Below are positions 1 through 13,171 of a stretch of DNA of 64,000 nt, piece after piece; positions within the stretch are counted from its first letter, which is position 1; each line of letters starts with the position of its first letter. The stretch is from Acanthornis magna (taxonomy: Eukaryota; Chordata; Aves; Passeriformes; Acanthizidae). The notes under the pieces were generated by a model. The model was not told the DNA's origin. It did no database searches and saw only the letters and a program-made list of their open reading frames with translations. The stretch covers positions 18,332,501 through 18,396,500 of the forward strand of contig JAWUZG010000029.1 in assembly GCA_036785705.1 (NCBI GenBank). The letters are read 5' to 3'. The translations under genes and the position numbers were made by a program.

Positions 1-131
1 TGCACACCATTGGCGGAGCGGAGACTCCGTGGCTGCTCAGCGCTGTTTTGCTTGCTGTCGCTTGCTCAATAAATCAAATTCTTTTAATTGGCCTGGCTCC
101 TGTCAATCTATTTTGACTCTAATTTATAACA
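1..131 (+). mobile_element. 3' part of an LTR cut by the window edge
   Basis: The segment contains an AATAAA polyadenylation signal at about 68-73, then a pyrimidine-rich U5-like tail ending in ATAACA at 131. This is the shape of the R-U5 end of a retroviral LTR. The 5' part lies outside the window, so neither family nor target duplication can be checked. It could be a solo LTR or the right LTR of a provirus. Confidence 0.5.
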
Positions 132-133
132 AT

Positions 134-345
134 ACTGATACCTGAAGAACTCCACTGGTGACCAGGCACTGACTGGATTTAATTCCATTCACTGCTACTC
201 TCTGGGCACAGCCATCCAGCCGGTTCTTCATCCAATGAAGAGTACACCTGTCCAAGCTGACAGTTTCTTCAGGATAATGCTGTGGGAGATGGTGTCAAAT
301 GCTGTCCCTTCTGTGAATGTTGTCAGGACCAAGAAACTCAACCTT
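134..345 (-). repeat. CR1 LINE reverse-transcriptase fragment, decayed
   Basis: Read on the minus strand this stretch resembles the CR1 ORF2 reverse-transcriptase region: a piece reading DTISHSI is followed by a decayed part corresponding to the conserved segment that ends before the VTSGVPQG motif. Several stops and indels break the frame, so it is a dead 5'-truncated fragment. Assignment rests on recognising the bird-wide CR1 pattern; an alignment would fix the limits. Confidence 0.6.
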
Positions 346-1740
346 CTTTGAAATCACTTTGATTCTTAATTGTAGTCAGGAATTTGTCAGTTTTTTTCTA
401 TTATTTCCTTTAAGGAGATCTTAAGACTAACAAAAAGCCTGAAAGAATGGGCTAGAAACCTCCTTTGTGCAGAGGATAGTATGTACAGCATAAACTGACA
501 TTTTCATTTCCTTCGATAGAGGGAGTCCAGAGCCTTTTCCACTTGCTGTGGCCTTCCAATGTCTTTCCAGACAGCATATTGCAGTTACACAAGAATGGTG
601 AGAAAATGTCTGTGGCTGCATTTGGTTAAAGAAAAAACTGAAAAAAAATGGAGCCTCCCATCTCTCAGAGAAGTTGTTAGAAGAAACACCCATGCAACAG
701 AAGGAGGTCAAAGAAAGGACAGTAGTGATTTTGGGGAGTAAAGCAGAAGAGTCAGGAAAAAGGAACATTTTTTCTTTTTAGAATAGCTCACAGAGGAGGA
801 GATGCAGTGACACACCTTCTCAGGGCAAGAAGTCAGTATCTAGAGGAAGTTTCCCAGCTGAGTAATCCAGGGGTCTGATTCTCAATTGCCTGACAACTTG
901 CACAGCCATTTATAACAGGGCACAATGAGGGTAATACGTTACAATGGGACTGAACTCTAGGTGACACAACATGAAGGTCAATAGTTTGGCCCCAAATACG
1001 AAAAGTACAGAGATTAACTTCCGCTACATTTAACTAGTGCTATTACCATTAATTTCCTGTACACAGACAGCTGAAGATATGCTTTTGACTTCAAGTTAAT
1101 TAACACATAATGATTAATCTGATAGGGTACATCTTTTCACACAAGAATGTCGTCTTGATCACAGTTTGGGCACCAGCACCAATCATTAACTCTGTGTTTT
1201 AATTTCTTACTACTCTCCAGAAGCAAATTTAGCTTTGCAAATCTGTTGATGGAAAGAATGACTGACTAGATTCCCCCTTCTGTGTGTTTAGTTCATTTTA
1301 TAACACACTTAGGACATTTTGGAAATCTTTTTTCCCACCACACTCTTTCCCCTTTCATCCAAGAAGGTTTCAAGGTAGATGTCAATGACTCCGCGTCAGC
1401 CATAAATTTATACCAGCTCTTTATCAGAGAATGTGAAAAAATGAGAAGTTTCTAAAAATTGAAAGGCATATAAACATTTTGTGACAGTTTCACAGACAGA
1501 TCTGTCTCACTTTGCTTGCGGGCATTTAACGGAACAGAATTCTTCTTGCCACCAACTAGAGTAATGTGTGTTTGTTTCACTGGAGCGGGGTCTTGAACTT
1601 CATCAGCTTCACATGACATTCCTTATACTATGTGATACCTACTGAATATCACTGTTATTATTACTTCTTGCTTTATATTTGCCATGTGATTACTTTGTAA
1701 CACTTGGCTAATACTTCTACATTTTCTTTTAATGTTTAAT
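346..1740. other. Intergenic or intronic DNA, no gene seen
   Basis: AT-rich unique-looking sequence. The ORFs at 427-768 and 559-741 overlap on opposite strands and show no recognisable domain, so they are taken as chance frames. Confidence 0.6.
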
Positions 1741-1744
1741 GCAA

Positions 1745-3694
1745 TGTGGTGGTTTTGCTTGGCCTAGTTTTTGCTAGTGAGTAGGGTGGGGTACAAAGAC
1801 AGCTCCTGCATGTCCTGTGTAAAGATTCTGGAAGTTTTTTTCACCATGTCCAGCAGAGCCAATCTCTGATGGCTCTGAAGATGATGGACATGCTGCTGAC
1901 CAAACCTGGGCCAATTAGCGATGTTAGTTATGCCTCTGTGAAAACATATTTAAGAAGAAATCAAAACAATGTGAGCAAGCATTTCTTTTTAGCCAGAGGA
2001 GGAGGCGGAGGTAAAAATATGTGAGGGAAAACAAGATTGAGGCACCAAGGTCAGTGGAGAAGGTGGGTGTCTTGCTTTGAAAGACAGGTGTCTGCCAAGG
2101 AAGGTGGGAACCTCCCTTGGAATAGGGAATATGACTTCTTTTCCTTCGGAATTATTATAACTTTGAAATCAAAGGGCTCTCAAGCAAGAGATATGGGAAA
2201 AAAGGAATAATAGCTCTTTACTAATAGTTAGAGCAAGACAATAATACAGAAACAATGGTTTAAATAGAGAAAGTCAGAATAAAACCTGCCACGCTGTTAG
2301 GGTGGTGCTAGCAGTCCAGTTAAAATGGTGGCTGCAGTCCCATTGGAGTGATGGATGTAGTCTTGTTGAAATGGTGATTTTGTGCAAAGGTCTTATCGGT
2401 CTTTGGAAGTCCAATGGAGGCTCTTAAGCTTTTCTCCTCTGGGAATCCAGTGGAAAAGGTACTCCAGTGTTCCAGGGTCTCAGCTTATATGCAGGTAGGA
2501 ATGTTCAGTTCCTCCCCTTTGGGCGGCACATCTCACAATGGGCTGATGTAATTTTATGAGTCACTCCTGGAGACCCTGATGGCCCATTAGCAGAGATAGC
2601 CCCCCGATGGTGTTATCAGGGCTGAGTCATGCTGAACATAAAGAAGACTGCCCCACCTGTTTTTAACAGCTTATGGAGATGGGAATAGAATACATACTTT
2701 TGGTTACACCTTCCATATAACCTAAGACAGTGGGGGAGGTGATGCTCCAGATGCCGGAGCTGAAAACCCTCTGCCGACCATGGTGAAGACCATGGTGGGG
2801 GAGCAGGTGATCCCCCTGCAGCCCATGGAGTCCACAGGGATGCAGAAAACCACCTACAGCCTGTGAGGAGGTGCCCACGCCAGAGGAGCAGGTGGAGGCC
2901 TGAAGGAAGCTGTGATCCTGTGGAAGTCCCAGTAGAGACTGAGTTGCAAAGGCCTTGCAGGAGAGAAAAGGGCCTTGCTCCCGGGATGGAAATAGCCTGG
3001 CCTCGTCTTGGCCTTGGCTTGGAAGTCTGCAACTTATGGACAGAAAAATCTTGTCTTTGCAGCAAATTTGGGCAGGTTGATGCTCATGAGATTGAACCCA
3101 TGCCAAAGAAGTTTGCAGAGGACTCGTGGGAGGGACCCCATGGCTAAGTAGAGGACTCTTCTCCTTGACGGACTGACCCTGACCAAAGACAACCCCACAC
3201 CCTGCCCCCACCCCGGAGCTGTTGGTTGGAAGGAAAGAGGAAAGGGGTGAGCTGAGAATTGGTGTCTTAATAGGGAGAGGGGTGAGTAGAGAAACAGTGT
3301 TTGTAGCAGAATTGTGGTGATGGACTGACTAACAAAACAGAAAAAACCCCACACCCTGCCCCGGGGCTGTTGGTTGGAAGGAGGGAGGGGGGTGAGCCAA
3401 GAAATGGTGCCTTAAGAGGCAAGGGGGGTGAATGAAGAAACAGTGTCTTAAGACCTTATTTTTACTTCTGATTTAGCCTCCGACTCTGTTAGGTTAATAA
3501 ATCACTTTGCAACTTAAGTTTTCAACCTGTTTTCTCTTTTTCTGTGCATCCTCCAATCAATTCCTTATCTCAATTCATGAGTCCAGTGTGTTTGTGTTAG
3601 TTTTTTCCCTCTCCTCTGCATTGCTGCAGCAGTAGAGAGCATAGAGAGCAGACGTCATAGGTGCCTGGCATTTAGCCAGGGTCAAAACTCGACA
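1745..3694 (+). mobile_element. Solo LTR, ERVL-like family A, split by a nested LTR
   Basis: It starts TGTGGTGGTTTTGC and ends GACA, matching over its length the copies at 24655-25940 (plus) and 23341-24615 (minus). An AATAAATC signal lies near 3496. A 4-bp direct repeat GCAA flanks it (1741-1744 and 3695-3698). The element is interrupted at 2068 by a family B LTR; without that insert and one copy of its duplication it is about 1283 bp, like the intact copy at 24655. No internal retroviral sequence is present, so it is a solo LTR left by LTR-LTR recombination. Confidence 0.85.
2068..2729 (-). mobile_element. Solo LTR, family B, nested in the family A LTR
   Basis: A 662-bp block absent from other family A copies, flanked by a perfect 5-bp duplication GTGGG (2063-2067 and 2730-2734). 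It starts TGTCTT and ends AGACA. The first ~200 bp match the starts of 12189-13166 and 26394-27474. Orientation is inferred: on the minus strand a TATA-like CATATAAGC lies near 2485-2493 and the shared part falls at the R-U5 end, which normally diverges more slowly than U3. Being inserted in family A, it is younger than that copy. Confidence 0.85.
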
Positions 3695-3698
3695 GCAA

Positions 3699-5030
3699 TT
3701 ATCTCCATAGGCCAGTTCACAAATACGCAAGTAGACAGCTCACAGTTAACTTTAATATTGAAAAATATGCAACTGAATTTTCAATTAAATAGACATGAAT
3801 TAGGAGGTAACAGGAAATCTACTAATCAAGTTAGGAAGCCTTTAAATTCTCAAAACATCCCATATCCATACAGAAAAGTATTTAAGTATTTTTTTTTAAC
3901 TGGGCTGTTTTGGCATGACAACAGAATACTAAGTATGCTTTTGCAACATGGAATGAACAGGAAAAAAATATGCTTTTTTCAGATCTCATTACTAGGATGA
4001 AAATTTGTCTATTATCAATGACATGAACTATAGAGTTCATACTCTGTATAATTTATGAATCTTTTCATAAAATAATTTCTTTTATGAATCAATTGCTGCT
4101 TTTAGGTAATCACTTAAAAAAGAAAATGGGAGGAGAACAGCAAAGATCCTTCATACTACTACTGCAGAGTCACTCATGACACTGTTGTGTTCTGCATTCT
4201 GACTTAGCTGACTTCTCATGGCAGCTCCATCAGGGAGAAAGAGCACAGTATCTGTTTACCAATCTCTGCTCCAGTAAACAAGAAGAAAGATGCATCTAGC
4301 AAGGTACCCTGAGGCACAAAATAGTCATAATTTCTGGTCTATATTATTAATTCTTTTCAGTTGCCAGGTATTAGGATAAACCACTGCTTGAAGTCTGAGG
4401 TTTACTGTGTTCACTCTGTCCTAATCAGAAGCAAAAGGAGATGACAAAAACCTTTTCAGTCTTTAGCTTTAGGACCTGACTTTGGGCAGCTAAATGAAGC
4501 TGAGGTCCCCTTTCCCTGCCCATCAACATCCAAATTATTAAGCACACTGAACTCTTATCTGCTGTAGGATGATATTAATTTATTTTGTCTCTACAGCATG
4601 CCTGCCATTTGCTTTGACAGAAGCAAAGGATGTTGAGTTTGATATTCAAAGCACCCCGGGAACATCCATGTGAAAACTCAAAAAGATGAGCGACTCCAGG
4701 AAATGAAGCTTTTCTGAAAGTGTAACAGGTAGTGAATGCTCTAATAACATTTTAATCTTTCTCATATGCTGGTAAATATAAATTTTGAGAGGGTTCTACC
4801 CATGTGACGCCTTTGGTAAAATTTCTGTCCAGAGACCATAGTATCAACTTGTTCTGCTCTTTTCAAAGTAGAAGTCATAGTGCTGGTTGAGACAAGCAGT
4901 GTTGTTTACTCTAAATAATCAAATTGGAAGCTGATGATATCATCATGCTGCATTTTAATCACCTGAGCTCACTCTTATTGAGAAGAAACACTACAGATAA
5001 AACAAAATAATAATATCTAAAGATGCTTCA
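3699..5030. other. Intergenic or intronic DNA, no gene seen
   Basis: AT-rich sequence with no supported coding, RNA or repeat feature. The 80-codon frame at 3758-4000 has no recognisable domain. Confidence 0.6.
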
Positions 5031-5301
5031 CAGAATCACAGAAAGGGTGATGTTAGAAAGTACCATAGTGGGTCATGTGGTTCAACCTCCCTGCTCAAGC
5101 AGACTCATCCTAGACCACATGGCACAGGATTGTGCTGATATGGTTCTTGAGTGTCTCTAGTGAGGGAGACTCCAACCCTCTCTGGGCAATCTGTTCCAGT
5201 GCTTGATCTTCTGCATAGTAAAGAAGTTCTTCCTCATATTCAAATACCATGAGACTGCGCTGAAGAGGGAAAGAGTCGCATTTTAAACCTTCCAGATGCA
5301 T
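5031..5301 (-). repeat. CR1 LINE 3' end
   Basis: It begins CACAGAATCACAGAA on the plus strand, the reverse complement of the CR1 3'-terminal octamer repeats, and continues through text typical of the CR1 3' region (GGTTCAACCTCCCTGCTCAA, CTCTCTGGGCAATCTGTTCC, AAGAAGTTCTTCCTCATATT). The sense strand of the LINE is therefore minus. It is 5'-truncated near 5300. The frame at 5110-5301 is LINE-derived, not a host gene. Confidence 0.88.
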
Positions 5302-8300
5302 AAGGGAAATTGTGTAAATTCAGTACAGAGTCTGACAAAAGTGAAAAAGCAAAACAACATTGAAAACAATATCAACAGCAATAATTTTGCAGTACATTCA
5401 GTTTGAGTCTGTTCCCTTTGCTAAAAAAATGTATCTGGCCAGTCAAAAGAGAGTCTACAAAATTATGAAAAAAATAAAATCTCTTTAAATCTGGAATTAA
5501 GCTCTTTTAAGTGGAATTTAAACCAGAAATGAAGAGAAACACCATTATTTTCTACATCATATCTTACAGATCAGAAAAAAAGTATTTCTAAAATGTTTTA
5601 CCATTACAAAGAAAATGATAATGCTAACATGTATGGCTTGATCCAGTTATTAATATAGTGGAATAATAGCAGGCTGGTGCACCTCTGCCTCTGCTCTACC
5701 ACAGACCCAAAGTCTGAAAAACTGGAATACAAATATTGGCATTCTTGGCTTGGCTTTCCACCCCCATTGTTTATGGTTTTTTGAAAATACTAAGAAGGTC
5801 AAAGAAAGGCTTTTGCCAAGAAGTGGTGTTTAAGTGGGCAGTTTGACTTGATGATTGTTTGCTTATCTTCTAGGCAAAGTGAAAGCAGAAATCATAACTA
5901 GTCTAGTTTTTAACAATGGGAATTCTAGAAAAAGACAAGATAGAAAAAAGGGGGTGAAGGAGTGAGTGCAGAAATAATTGACACAGTGGGAAAAGAACTG
6001 GGGAAAAAATAGCAGAAGATGCTTTGGTTTCTTCCCTTTTAATGAAGTATATTGCTGTCCCTTTAAGTTTCTGTGCCTCCTTGGCACATATACCAGGGAA
6101 AGGATTACAGTTTACTAAGGAAGTAATGCAAACTTACCTTCATTTGGTTACCATGGATATGGCACTGCATGAGACAAAGCCTACAATTTGCATTGCAAAC
6201 AACCAGGAGGAGTGAAGGACATACAATATGATATTCTGGAAAAAAGACTGTCCCAGGATCTTCCTTGTGACTGATCACAAGTAAAAGAACCATCAGCTTT
6301 GAGTCTATGTTTGCAACGAAGAGAAGATAGGTGAGGGATGTTGCATTTCAGATTAAGAAGGAAGAGGCAGAATCACTCACGTCTGCATAACAATTGGCTT
6401 TTCCTGTACTACCTAGTGTGAAATAGCTAACAGATAGGTATGGCAACAATTTAGCTTTCTGTCTTTTTCCCTGTGGCATACTAAAGCTAAATGAATATGC
6501 TGGTATCTTGGACTAAGTAATTTCCACAAGCACTGGAATTGCTTAAGAAGCAGCCAGATCTTAGGATTGTTGGGTTTTTTTGCAACAGTTTTTATCTAGC
6601 TGAGTGTCCTCTTCATTCTGCAGAAGTATTGTATAAAATACCTAATTTTATTATACAAAGTCCAGTTAAATGAGCAGTGCTCTAAGCAGACCTGGTTGAA
6701 ACCAGTGCAGTACAGTTAATAGTGAGGAGAGAAATTGTCTTTTTACCCTAAAAGCAATCATGGATGATTGTTTGGCTGTTAGATTGCTAGATTGTTAGTA
6801 TTTTTTATTATTACTGCTTTAAGTTCTTCCAGATATATAGTCATATATAATTTTTATTTCAACTGACATGTAATACAAATGGTGTGCCCCTGCTTCTATG
6901 GGGAGACTTGGCCAAAGTGCCATTGGTTTGGCAAAAAGAGACCTGGATTCCAAATGGTTAGCCCACATACATGAATCAAGGGTTTTCTTTCCAAAGGACC
7001 TTAGGCACAGATTAACCAGAATAGTAGATCAGATGTTGGGCAAAAGTATTTTCTTCCCTTAGCATTGTACTAGGCAGTTCTCTGATGGGGCCAGGGCAGC
7101 TATATCATTCCACGATACTGTTCTCCCCACTTCAGGAGAGTGGCTCACACCCGGTGACACAGCACCAGCACCATCTAAGTAGATTTCCTTTAATAAGAAG
7201 GGTGCAATCAGCCTTCTCTGTTTCCACACCATTATTCTCTGTGGGTGTGGAGGACTAATTAAGACCACCAACTCTTCAGTTGCCCTCAAAAATGTCCATG
7301 AAATAATAGATTTGCACCAATACAATCCTTCATACATCAATGGATTTGTTTCCTGCTGCTGTCTGCAAGCAAGAGAAACATCAGCCCCAAATGTCTTTGC
7401 CTTTTCCCTTTCTTCTAAACCAAGCAGCTGGTACAATGCCTATCCTTGAGTGCATTTTCTAACACTGTTGTCATGGGAAGCTCAAGCCCACTGCAGTTGT
7501 GTCCCTGAGCAAATATTGCAAGCAAAGGAGATGGAGTGTGACAAATGGATTAAGTTACCTCTTTGCTCCTCTCTCACACCTCAGCATGTTCCTTGAGCTC
7601 AGACCCCTTAGAAGGGCAGTAATACATACCTTTGAGACCAGTTTTAGAAGTGGACAGCAACATCACCAGACCAAGATCTTCAGACACCCTGAGAATTATT
7701 TCAGGCATTTCCAGTAGCCCTAATACTAACTCCTGATGGGACAGGTTTTGTCAGGCCTTTCAGCCATTGTGCTGCTGGTGAGAGGGACAGAGAAGGGGGC
7801 ATGTATAAAACACAGAAATACAGCCCTATCCTCATGTCGCCTATGTAAGCACAATTGGACGCATGCTTCAGTCTTTCCCTACCCTTTCAGAGCACGCAGC
7901 AATTAAATAAAACCCTGGGTCTACTCTTTCCTCTTCCCTTTCTATATTAGCCAATGAAACAAGTCAAGAAGGGAGAGGGACGAAGGTGGGACTTGAAATG
8001 GGAATAAACACTTGGAACAGCAGCAACCCTGCGTACCTACAATGCCTCTCCAGGGCTTCAAGTCCTCAGCTTACCCTTGCAGCAGTGCAGAGTGGGGATG
8101 TGTTGCCCATGGGCCACTCATAATGTTCTTTCATATGCACTCTGCAGCAACAACAGAAAAGCATATAAAATTCCAGTGCCAACCTGTCCTGTTAAGCCAA
8201 AGCAATTGTAAATCCTTATTATGTGTAAGTCTCCTTGAAAACTGAACTTAGCATTTTGTTTACTGTTGGTCCCATCCTCCTGCCCTGTGGGATCCTTTCC

Positions 8301-11300
8301 TTCCACTTCTACAGGATTTGTTGCAAAAAAGTTTTCTTGGCATTTCTTTAAACAATAGTGCACCAGAAAAATGACTGAGGTAGTCAGGATGGTAAGTCTC
8401 TTCAATGACAAAATGGCTTACAGTGAATAAATGGTGAAAAGTACCATCTTCTTTAATGTTTGAAAACACGTCTGGGCTCTGTCCTCCAATCCATAGGTCT
8501 ATTCCTCTGTGTGTTCAGTCCTCTGTTTATTTTATTAAAAACCATATTGTTACTTTAATTCTATTAATCCAGCACAGCCTCAAGGGGGATGGCAAAAGAA
8601 GCATTCCCTGTCTCCTCATATCAGCATGACAGTGAAATCTATATAGCAATGCTGAATCTATAAAAGGCAGGTATCGTGCTATACCCATTTCCACAGGTTT
8701 CAAGAGACTTACAGACAGATATTCCAGAAGAAGCAAATGGCCTGGTTGTTTTTATTTTTAACATTGTCAGAGGCACGAATAATTGCCCTCATTCTTATGG
8801 ACAAAGCTAAATTTGCAGAACTGAAATTTAGAACACTTTTTCCTTCTTGATAAAATTAGTTTCTGTAAGTCAAAAAGGTCACGACAATTATGAAGTGTAC
8901 TGGCCCTTGCAATGTAAAATGAGTCCTGTAAGGATTCATTTCAAGGTATAGCGTAAGTGCAAACTATTTTTACATTTGTTGCTATTTATAGCAACATGGT
9001 TCAAGTGGATAATCTGGCTCTCACCAACCTTTTGATCCCTACCTCACCCTTACATGAGCTCGGACTTCTTATCAGAAGATAATGTTTAAAAAAACCGTTA
9101 GAGCATTTCACTAATATTTCAAAAATGATTTGACACAGACAAGCAAACACTGATTCAGCTTGCTTGCAGCTAGTACTACACAATTTTGTCATGAATTTGG
9201 AGAAGATTCATATAGCTTTAGGTTGGTTCACAGGCAGCCTGGCTGACTTCAGTCATAAGTCGGCATGCTTGGTATGTGTCAATTTATAAGGAAAGAAACC
9301 AGGCGAGGTTGATCTTGTATCTCAGATTAGAAATACTACATGTTCACCAGAATTGGTCTGACAAGTATTTAACCATAACCATGCCCTTTTTTCTCTCTGC
9401 AGCACAAAGTTTCAACTGTTTTTTTCAGTAGATAGGTTTTGTCCAAAATTACTCCTGATTTAACTAACAGTCACTTCAGGTCTAATTCTGAGGCTACAAA
9501 AGTAAATTGAAAGGTACCCACTGAGAATTTGATTCAGGCTTCATTCACATCAGACTCTGCGGACCTTCATGAACATTAACTTTGCCCGTCTGTGAACTGG
9601 TACAGGAAACCCTGAGGGCAAACATTTTACTCTTCTGTGTTGAGAAGAGTGCATTTTGCATACTAGAGTTGACAGGAGTGACGCTGTAAGCACATGTAAT
9701 CTTTCATGTTGTAGACCAGATCTGATGTCCCTAAGTCAACCAGATATTTCATTTAAGCAATTGCTAATCCTATCTCTGTGTCTGAGAAAACAAGGAGTAT
9801 AGTTAGTAAGTCAATAACTTAATCTGACTTTATACAAACCAATAAAACTACACAGCTCACTATCTCAGACAGTGATATTTAATTACTCAGTGACTTAAAC
9901 TTCAAGCTTTAGCCACTGGTAATGGTGTTGTCCCATGCACATGGAATAAAATGGTATGAGAGACAGTCCTGCTGTGTTAGACTCACCTTCCCTCTCTGTT
10001 AGATGTATTTGAACACAGTGGGACAGCAGGAAAGGAGTTTTGTCCTCCAAAGACACTTCCCTTGGCATCACCATTTTTCCAGCAGTGCTTCTCTGGAGTA
10101 GGCTTGCAAAACACATGGAACTTCAGTAAAGAATAAGGGAAAGAAAACAAGTCTTACCAGTGCCGGCACAGGTACTGCAGAGCATGCCCTAATGCTTCTT
10201 CAGAAGCCAGAGGAGGGACAAGTGAGAGTCTACAGCAGACTTTCAATCTCAGCTCTACAGCTCTGAAACACTCTCACATATTTCCTGTTACTAAAGGAGA
10301 GAGGATAAACATTTGCCTAACATGGACTGATTTTTTCATAATCCCCACCCACTGATGCCCAGCCTCCCCGTTTTTCAAATACACTTTGTCTACTCCATGT
10401 CACATAAGTGTTTTCAAGAACAGACATGTTCAGGAAGTTCTGTATTGTTGAGTTTTTTCTTAAAGTGGTGTGAGAAGTTGATGTGGCACGGATTTCAGGG
10501 CCTGTGACAACTATTTTGAGTGCTGCCATTCCACTGATGGCAGCTGTCCTTACTGTAGACATACATGAACGCAAAACAGTCTATGCAATCCTGCGGGGTG
10601 AGGCAGAGACAGACTGGGAAGAGGTCCCAATGACATCCAAAACTGGATTGCCTAAATGCTGTCAGTTCATGCCATCTTCTACAGGTATGAAGGATTAGAT
10701 GTCTGTGAGAAGCCAGCCTGTCCAATTGTCAGTCAAGTGCCCAGGGATAGTGGTGATCTGAGAGTTTATCAGAACATAAAAATATTCCTGATGCCTTCAT
10801 GACTCATGGAAACAGCACAAAGCACAAAGTTCTCTCACACATCAATCCCAATAACAAACAAGACTTAAAAAAATATTAACTGAGCTAACAAAAACAAACT
10901 CAGCACTGGAAAACTAATGAAAATTACACATCCAAAGTCTACAAAACTGCTGTGGTCAGACTTGAAAAAAAAACTAACAGCCTGACGAACAAATAATCCA
11001 TGCTCACAAAGCTGCTCTCAGCAACACAGTATTCGCAGATACACAACTGCTGTAGGGTGTGCTGTTTCAGCTAAGGTAAATAGCCCCAGCCTACCAGTGA
11101 TATTGAGCAGACCAGTTAGCATGCATATCACTCAGGGTAAATCTCATATCATCAGCCTCTGACTTCCACTAAGTGTTTTGGGCAAGTAATTTGATTTCTC
11201 TGTCAGTATACAGCAGCCCTTGTAAAATAAGGGTTTAGCAACTTGGCACATCTATATAAAGGTATGCATACCACTTTACACACTAATATTATATATTCCA

Positions 11301-12183
11301 TATGGCCATCTAAAGTCACTCCTCATGGGGGAAGGAAAGGTTAAATATCTTCTCTGAAACACATGCTATGAAGCTGGAAAGGAGCACTCATGAAGGAAAG
11401 GATACCCTCAAGCAGCATTGATGAAATAGCCAGACCATTCAACGGTGGTCAGGAAAGTTGACTAAACCAATACTGAGACTAGAAAAAAATTAGATCAAGG
11501 AAAAACCCAGGAATCCAATCTAGATATCCAGAACTCCTGAAGGGGAACTACTTATGTGTGAATACACATAAATAAGACAGGATTTCATTAAATAATTTAT
11601 CCTTCCCTCTGTCCTCCTCCCAGCCTTCTCCTAGACTTTTGGCTTCCTGCCTGATCAGTGAGGAAGTCCAAAACACTAACCACTGTCTTCCCATGTATCT
11701 TCAGTCCATTTAATATCCCTCCTTGCTCATGCTTAGGGTTAGACATACAAACTGGAAACTGTGTAACAGTTTCTGCACAACAGAGCTCCACTGAGCTCCA
11801 TCAAACTCCTGGTGTATAGTACTAATTAGGTTGCACCTACTGCATGGCATTTTACCACATAGAAACAAGCTTAGCAGCCGTAGTTGGCATTGTTGCAAGA
11901 CACAGCAAGATGATCAGCAAAGCCTACAGGGATATCTCTAAACAAAACTTGGGTTACATGATGTTCATTTAGCGAACTCAACTTCATGAAATTATCGTCT
12001 TTTCCCTAGTGAAATCTCAGCCCCTTTTAGAGGGAAAATCCAGGATGGATGAGTAATATCCAAATGAACTAACTTTATTGTTAGAAATTAATTTGGAAAC
12101 ATGTACCTTAATGAACTCCACTTCTATGTAAAAAAACTATTTTGTACTCAAAAGAAAAAAAATCTTGAAGTGAAAGCCCTAGA
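5302..12183. other. Long intergenic or intronic stretch, no gene seen
   Basis: About 6.9 kb of AT-rich sequence. All frames are under 130 codons, many overlap on opposite strands and none shows a recognisable domain. An AATAAA-containing segment near 7905-7925 could be an old LTR remnant, but no ends or duplications were found. I see nothing else supportable. Confidence 0.55.
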
Positions 12184-12188
12184 GTGGT

Positions 12189-13166
12189 TGTCTTCGTTTG
12201 ATAGACAGGTGTCTGCTTAGGAAGGTGGGAACCTTCCTTAGAACAGAGAATGTGAATCCCCTTCCCTCCGAATTATTATAACTTTAGAATCAAGGGCTCT
12301 CAGGCAAAGGTATGGGAAAAGGAATAAGAGGATTTTTAATAGTATCTATAATGAGGTAAACAATCAGTAACAAAAAAACAGTAAACAAGGTAAAAGAACA
12401 GTAAACAAAACCAAAAGCTCGGTGGCAAATGTCCCTAGGCTGTCAGGCACTTTCCCGGTTGGTGCAGTCACGGTCACAGCCAGCAGGGGCGCTGTTGGGC
12501 TCCTAGACCAGCAGGGCAGGTGCGATGACTCCCGGGAAGCTGCAGATGGCGCTGTGGTGCAAGGTTGGATCTGTGTCACGCACGTAATGGCGGACGGGCT
12601 GGAGCAGGGTGGAGTGCAGATGGACAAAGCGCAGCAAGGAGATGGAACGGCCAGGTGGGCTCACCTGAGCCAGCCGGCAGAGGAGGCAGCAGGAGCTCCG
12701 CAGCTGTGGCAGGCAAGGCGCGGGGCGGCAGCAGGCAGGGCGAGGAGAGGCAGCAGGCGGGGGGGTGGGGGGAGCGGCAGCAGGCGAGGGGTCTCGTTCT
12801 GCTGCAGCGCAGCTGGGAAACGCGCCCTCCCGGAGGGTAGAAGGGGCCGGGATCCCGTCCTCCCCTGTCCCAAGTGACAACTCACCCAACAGGTAGGGAG
12901 AAAAACCAATGCAAAACCGGGCTTTTTTCTGCAGTTGCAGCCAAAAAGCAGAGCCGCCTTTTTCCCCCTGCTGTCTCTCTTCCAAGAGCTCCAAGCGAGT
13001 GAGTGTCCCGTTATCAAGTCTTGCCATCTCTTGTTCCTGTGCCCGCCCAGCCAAAAAGTCTTAGTCTCTTTTGTGAGAGTAAAATGGCCTCTAAGTACCG
13101 ATCGTTACTTTCCTAGCAACAGAATGGGAAAAATTCCACTCCCCCCCCCCCCCCAAACCTCCAACA
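12189..13166 (-). mobile_element. Solo LTR, family B
   Basis: A 978-bp block starting TGTCTTCGTTTG and ending CTCCAACA, flanked by a perfect 5-bp duplication GTGGT (12184-12188 and 13167-13171). Its first ~200 bp match 2068 and 26394, and its far end matches 26394-27474. The middle (about 12620-12860) is strikingly GC-rich for this window, and a run of C occurs at 13140-13154. On the inferred minus orientation the GC-rich part is U3. The long overlapping frames at 12422-13054 arise from this composition. Confidence 0.87.
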
Positions 13167-13171
13167 GTGGT

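Noticed and set aside
12422..13054. Long overlapping GC-rich frames on both strands (up to 183 codons)
   Set aside because: They fall wholly inside a solo LTR with a perfect target duplication and arise from GC-rich U3 sequence.
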